Under the pieces are notes generated by a model. It was not told the DNA's origin, searched no databases, and was given only the letters and a program-made list of their open reading frames with translations. Shown here one piece after another: positions 50,821-64,000 of a stretch of 64,000 nt of DNA (the stretch's first letter is position 1; the number at the start of each line of letters is the position of its first letter). The translations under genes were made by a program, and so were the position numbers. This stretch comes from Cliona cf. orientalis (taxonomy: Eukaryota; Porifera; Demospongiae; Clionaida; Clionaidae), in the NCBI GenBank assembly GCA_963930775.1, contig OZ005695.1, positions 9,238,001 through 9,302,000 on the forward strand. The letters run 5' to 3'.

Positions 50821-51256
50821 ATTTATGTATGCAAGAGCAAGCACAAGACTTAGACAACCGATTTTTCTAGTATAAATACTCACTATCTTTCATATGATTT
50901 TCCTGCTATGTTATCGGCGTAGATGCTAAACTGTGCTGCATACTTTTCCTTGCTCCATTCCAAGAACACCTGAGGGCATGGATTACAACATGTACCTTGT
51001 AATAAATTCAATACAAACATACATTTGATGTGGTCAAGTTAGTATTACAGTGGTGCGCATTTGATAGAACTAGTGAAGCGCAGTACCGCCTACTTTGAGG
51101 GGGAAGTATATAAGCGAAACGTGAACTCACCTCGCCGAATTGAAACGCAGATATAAGGACGAGCAGCAATCCAACGATGCAGATGGGTAGGCCACACTTA
51201 GACGAGAGCCACGAGTAGAGCTTTCGCTGAAAAAGCTTCCAGGCTCCTTCCAACAT
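38455..51256 (-). CDS. GNPTAB: GNPTAB, GlcNAc-1-phosphotransferase alpha/beta precursor
   Basis: Twenty-three exons join in frame to 1290 residues (human 1256): 51256-51131, 50969-50884, 50776-50675, 50512-50193, 50105-49894, 49607-49440, 49384-49328, 49054-48923, 48661-48491, 48293-48119, 42114-41969, 41826-41575, 41497-41390, 41333-41266, 41194-40606, 40488-40025, 39662-39488, 39399-39314, 39255-39195, 39124-39032, 38955-38843, 38762-38672, 38532-38455. This Golgi enzyme starts the mannose-6-phosphate tag on lysosomal hydrolases. Seen in order: N-terminal signal-anchor ([17 protein letters not shown]); Stealth motifs [14 protein letters not shown] and [35 protein letters not shown]; two Notch/LNR Cys-rich repeats; a DMAP1-binding-like region interrupted by a four-fold 16-residue repeat; RKLM before [10 protein letters not shown], a site-1-protease-type cleavage site; [11 protein letters not shown]-hand [14 protein letters not shown]; and a C-terminal membrane segment. 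The 6-kb intron 48118-42115 contains another gene and a transposon. Confidence 0.96.
39410..39447. repeat. GA microsatellite beside a GNPTAB acceptor
   Basis: About 19 GA units, CT on the sense strand, 10 bases upstream of the acceptor at 39399/39400. Confidence 0.95.
39817..39962. mobile_element. MITE, family ACCATAGATC, copy 1
   Basis: Terminal inverted repeats TACCATAGATTGGGATATTTTCGC and GAAAAATTTTCCCGATCTATGGTA. Related elements are at 59757-59958 and, more distantly, 57108-57261. It lies in a GNPTAB intron. Confidence 0.8.
40767..40957 (-). repeat. 48-bp coding tandem repeat in GNPTAB
   Basis: Four consecutive 48-bp units within one exon encode a 16-residue repeat of the form [16 protein letters not shown]. 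The two middle units are the most alike. It sits just after the DMAP1-binding-like segment. Confidence 0.92.
42448..44760 (+). CDS. Intronless protein kinase / coiled-coil / kelch-repeat protein nested in a GNPTAB intron
   Basis: A single 770-codon ORF. Residues about 20-290 are a complete protein kinase: glycine loop LGRGSYG (25-31), Lys46 in CAAKVLH, a Glu70 helix-C candidate, HRDLSSNN (145-152), DFG (165-167), MPPEAL (193-198). The type is tyrosine-kinase-like Ser/Thr or dual-specificity; HRDLSSNN is not the HRDLAARN of receptor tyrosine kinases. Residues about 295-420 form a long charged coiled coil. Residues about 485-770 carry kelch-type repeats (paired Gly and Trp, as in [38 protein letters not shown]), probably a beta-propeller for substrate recognition. 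There is no signal peptide or membrane segment. Absence of introns in an intron-rich region suggests origin by retroposition. AATAAA follows at 44997-45002. A partner or pathway cannot be named. Confidence 0.92.
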   Translation: MALKLNTEKHIFHYKSLHIDKSQPLGRGSYGAVYKAKCDQLPCAAKVLHPTILDPKDPGADKILARFYHECTFLGGICHPYIVQYLGISRDPESRLPVLLMELLEESLTQMLCRSQQPLAYCVQVDICHDIALAITYLHSNDIIHRDLSSNNVLVIAGRRAKVTDFGMSKLACAAAPNTASSLTACPGTLAYMPPEALREPPWYTKKLDCFSEGVLMIQVCTQLWPEPGPRTCTIPDPRSPTGTTEMPVLDTQRRRNHIELIDPSHPFLPLIEKCLAYIEDKRPTASELCQKLEDLKKKKEYYDSAGGEEESYSDLKRRIQELQISEEAKDKKIQELEKELAKARHDVKRQSENIMRFRQAIQQMKDTMKEREKKVHEKREEMASKEKQIKQLTEQLNQQQAITAEFQQSNEHLLRQLDRMKKKPLHSLEDDQQQSHSPLHSSTERELSLSWRGEEEAPEPLLRGTAVVDGDIVYFMHQYLGKVYSYNSTTNRWVKLLYCPHKESSLAVVRGQLTTIGGRKFELLTSSERILNELLSLCVTSRGEEWVERFPPMPTKRYGVTTVIAANFLIVAGGITTHGDTKPRRLLCTDAVEVLSISNLTWSQAASLPRPYTRASAAINGDQLFLLGGGHNKGEMSLLAMVCSLTELLQSCDMSKSRSHDPKSQSCDSKKTVWWRIADTPLYDSTCVAVRDGGGILTIGGQDVNGKSSADIYKYNPTRKSWDAVNSHMPSARHSCLVAVLPKKVVVVGGDSHLCDTKTTNIVEVADFT
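45352..47983 (-). mobile_element. hAT-superfamily DNA transposon, apparently complete
   Basis: A 15-bp perfect terminal inverted repeat CAGGGTTTCATCCAG bounds 2632 bp that contain one intact transposase ORF. AGCTTCCCCCC words recur near both ends. The immediate flanks share CATAT on each side rather than a clean 8-bp duplication. It lies inside an older MITE within a GNPTAB intron, in the same orientation as GNPTAB. Confidence 0.9.
45609..47798 (-). CDS. hAT transposase (DUF4371 / ZMYM1-like type)
   Basis: An uninterrupted 729-residue ORF. An N-terminal Cys-containing module ([12 protein letters not shown] ... HDKSEWHK) resembles a TTF/BED-type zinc finger. The RNase-H-like core shows the acidic motifs IMADESTD and [10 protein letters not shown]. 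The C-terminal hAT dimerisation region reads [20 protein letters not shown] then [18 protein letters not shown]. Such enzymes excise and reinsert elements with matching terminal repeats, and the ORF is bounded by a perfect pair. The lack of any stop or frameshift and the perfect ends argue for recent activity. A domesticated gene is less likely because the terminal repeats are intact. Confidence 0.93.
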   Translation of the reverse strand: MDKFVIRVSRKSSESDRSNAEEPSISSKRPCLDPQARLTPAHTEGAERMRLYKDNLRYNPEWMKKWPWIEYKEEEGGMFCSACKKYGKPPVQARGAWVQRPVANWVKATELLNKHDKSEWHKVALEKRMLAEAATIHGDILQRMARVSEEDKRRNLELIKKLIRSLYFLIKHRMPHTTTFTDLITLQIDNGDEHLKVHKNECAGNASYMSKISTAEFLSSISHFIEQSILCRMKKSQFYSIMADESTDVSSKEEMSICGRWVEDGKAMEHFLGIIRAREVNAQSLTQYLLEFLQDKGLDIKKMRGLGFDGANTMSGAKSGVQLRLRFHTPSALYVHCRCHQLQLASVYAADEHTEVKRMFGTLLTMWKMFHYSPKKAEKLAEIQTALDSPELKIQKPSDTRWLARERCVRAVRRSLPALVATFQEMYDESGDAEAYGLMRLFCKYKSVACLYMLCDILHTLAKLQGSLQSQSLNLACVPGMVEGAIARLTEIKEKPDTSTWFKDHISVFSDPQQLGEHNISISEDEKEEFMRKVYRPYIQSVIDHISTRLRSSDVYSCFSVFDPQFLPANEGELSSYGESEMQVLTDFYGRAQSVSFEGETNRSIPDIDGDEAKAEWRFFRKVLFKEYSNISMNKVFSNLLTNDTIRAAFPNLITLASLATILPVTTATVERSFSDMKLIKTRLRNRLGEESLDQTMRICIEGPETLNDDELKDIITHWKEQKPRRLIL
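48119..48293 (-). other. GNPTAB: GNPTAB exon 10, first Notch/LNR repeat
   Basis: Encodes [20 protein letters not shown] and then [16 protein letters not shown], a textbook LNR with calcium-binding acidic residues. A broken partial copy of its 5' half lies at 48336-48398. Confidence 0.9.
48336..48398 (-). pseudogene. Truncated duplicate of the GNPTAB LNR exon
   Basis: The minus-strand translation [12 protein letters not shown] parallels [12 protein letters not shown] of the real exon just downstream, at about 80 percent nucleotide identity over about 60 bases. The first Cys has become Arg and the rest of the repeat is missing, so it cannot fold as an LNR. Confidence 0.7.
49139..49296. mobile_element. 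MITE with TACCGTAGTGTCCCGG inverted ends
   Basis: The left end TACCGTAGTGTCCCGG and right end CCGGGACACTACGGTA are exact reverse complements, and an AAGCGCCCATGT word occurs near both ends. About 158 bp, in a GNPTAB intron, with no second copy in the window. Confidence 0.85.
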
Positions 51257-51512
51257 CGCCGCGCAACTCGACTCTCCCTTTCATGCATGCAGCCGAACAA
51301 AAAGCATGGCTCAGCTTTTAATACTTTGACCTCTCGATACGCGATCAAACAAAAAAGGGTGGAGCTGAGCTGGTCACGTGGTGTGCTTGGGCTATGAATA
51401 TCATTTGCGTACTAATTAGAATTAGTTGACCAGCTCACCTTTTTCCACTACAAGTACACAACTCAGCTGTACCTCAGAGCTAGTTTAGACGTGGAGGTCT
51501 CCTGAGGGAAAG
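51257..51512. promoter_or_regulatory. Bidirectional promoter of GNPTAB and the NBEAL-like gene, with a CLEAR-like E-box
   Basis: The two start codons are 256 bases apart and divergent. GGTCACGTGG is present at 51372-51381. Its GTCACGTG core matches the CLEAR motif (GTCACGTGAC) bound by TFEB/MITF factors at lysosomal genes in vertebrates. It lies 117 bases from the GNPTAB ATG. Confidence 0.65.
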
Positions 51513-63995
<12,483 letters not shown>

Positions 63996-64000
63996 GTTCG

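Overview
This is nuclear DNA of an early-branching animal, most likely a demosponge. The genes are animal-specific or broadly eukaryotic (delphilin, VPS35L, ATF4, ecdysoneless, GNPTAB, a neurobeachin-like BEACH gene). They are cut into many small exons by mostly short GT-AG introns, packed a few hundred bases apart, and surrounded by AT-rich DNA with GA/CT microsatellites, TACATGTA palindromes and many short inverted-repeat elements. The sponge assignment is inference; the animal origin is well supported. No rRNA, tRNA or CRISPR array was seen.

Layout. 1-1323 (+): last exon of an acidic coiled-coil protein, possibly the SLC38A10 tail. 1527-1730 (-): a broken single exon of a dynein heavy chain. 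2880-9381 (-): delphilin-like formin with three PDZ domains, two harmonin-homology domains, FH1 and FH2. 10235-13585 (-): unrecognised small protein with a degenerate SH2-like domain and a C-terminal hydrophobic segment. 13756-28395 (+): VPS35L, 28 exons. 29185-30546 (-): ATF4-like bZIP factor with two upstream ORFs. 31423-37630 (+): ECD, 10 exons. 38455-51256 (-): GNPTAB, 23 exons. One GNPTAB intron holds, on the opposite strand, an intronless kinase/coiled-coil/kelch gene (42448-44760), and on the same strand an intact hAT transposon (45352-47983) that has landed inside an older MITE. 51513 to the window end (+): NBEAL1/2-like gene, cut off before its BEACH domain.

I joined the exons of delphilin, the SH2-like gene, VPS35L, ATF4, ECD and GNPTAB by hand at GT-AG sites. 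Each gives an uninterrupted reading frame of a length close to the family norm where the family is known.

Four neighbouring gene pairs have facing 5' ends. Three are close enough to suggest shared promoters: SH2-like/VPS35L (170 bp), GNPTAB/NBEAL (256 bp, with a CLEAR-like E-box) and ATF4/ECD. VPS35L (retriever, endosomal recycling), GNPTAB (lysosomal enzyme tagging) and NBEAL (granule/vesicle biogenesis) all serve the endolysosomal system, but nothing in the sequence shows that this is more than chance.

The strongest finding is the ATF4 leader. Splicing one predicted 146-nt intron gives a 3-codon uORF followed by a 59-codon uORF that overlaps the main start codon out of frame, the same codon counts as the classical mammalian ATF4 translational switch. 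Also notable are the nested kinase-kelch gene, at least six short transposon families with several copies in view, a transposon inserted into a duplicated splice acceptor, and CT microsatellites repeatedly placed just upstream of 3' splice sites.
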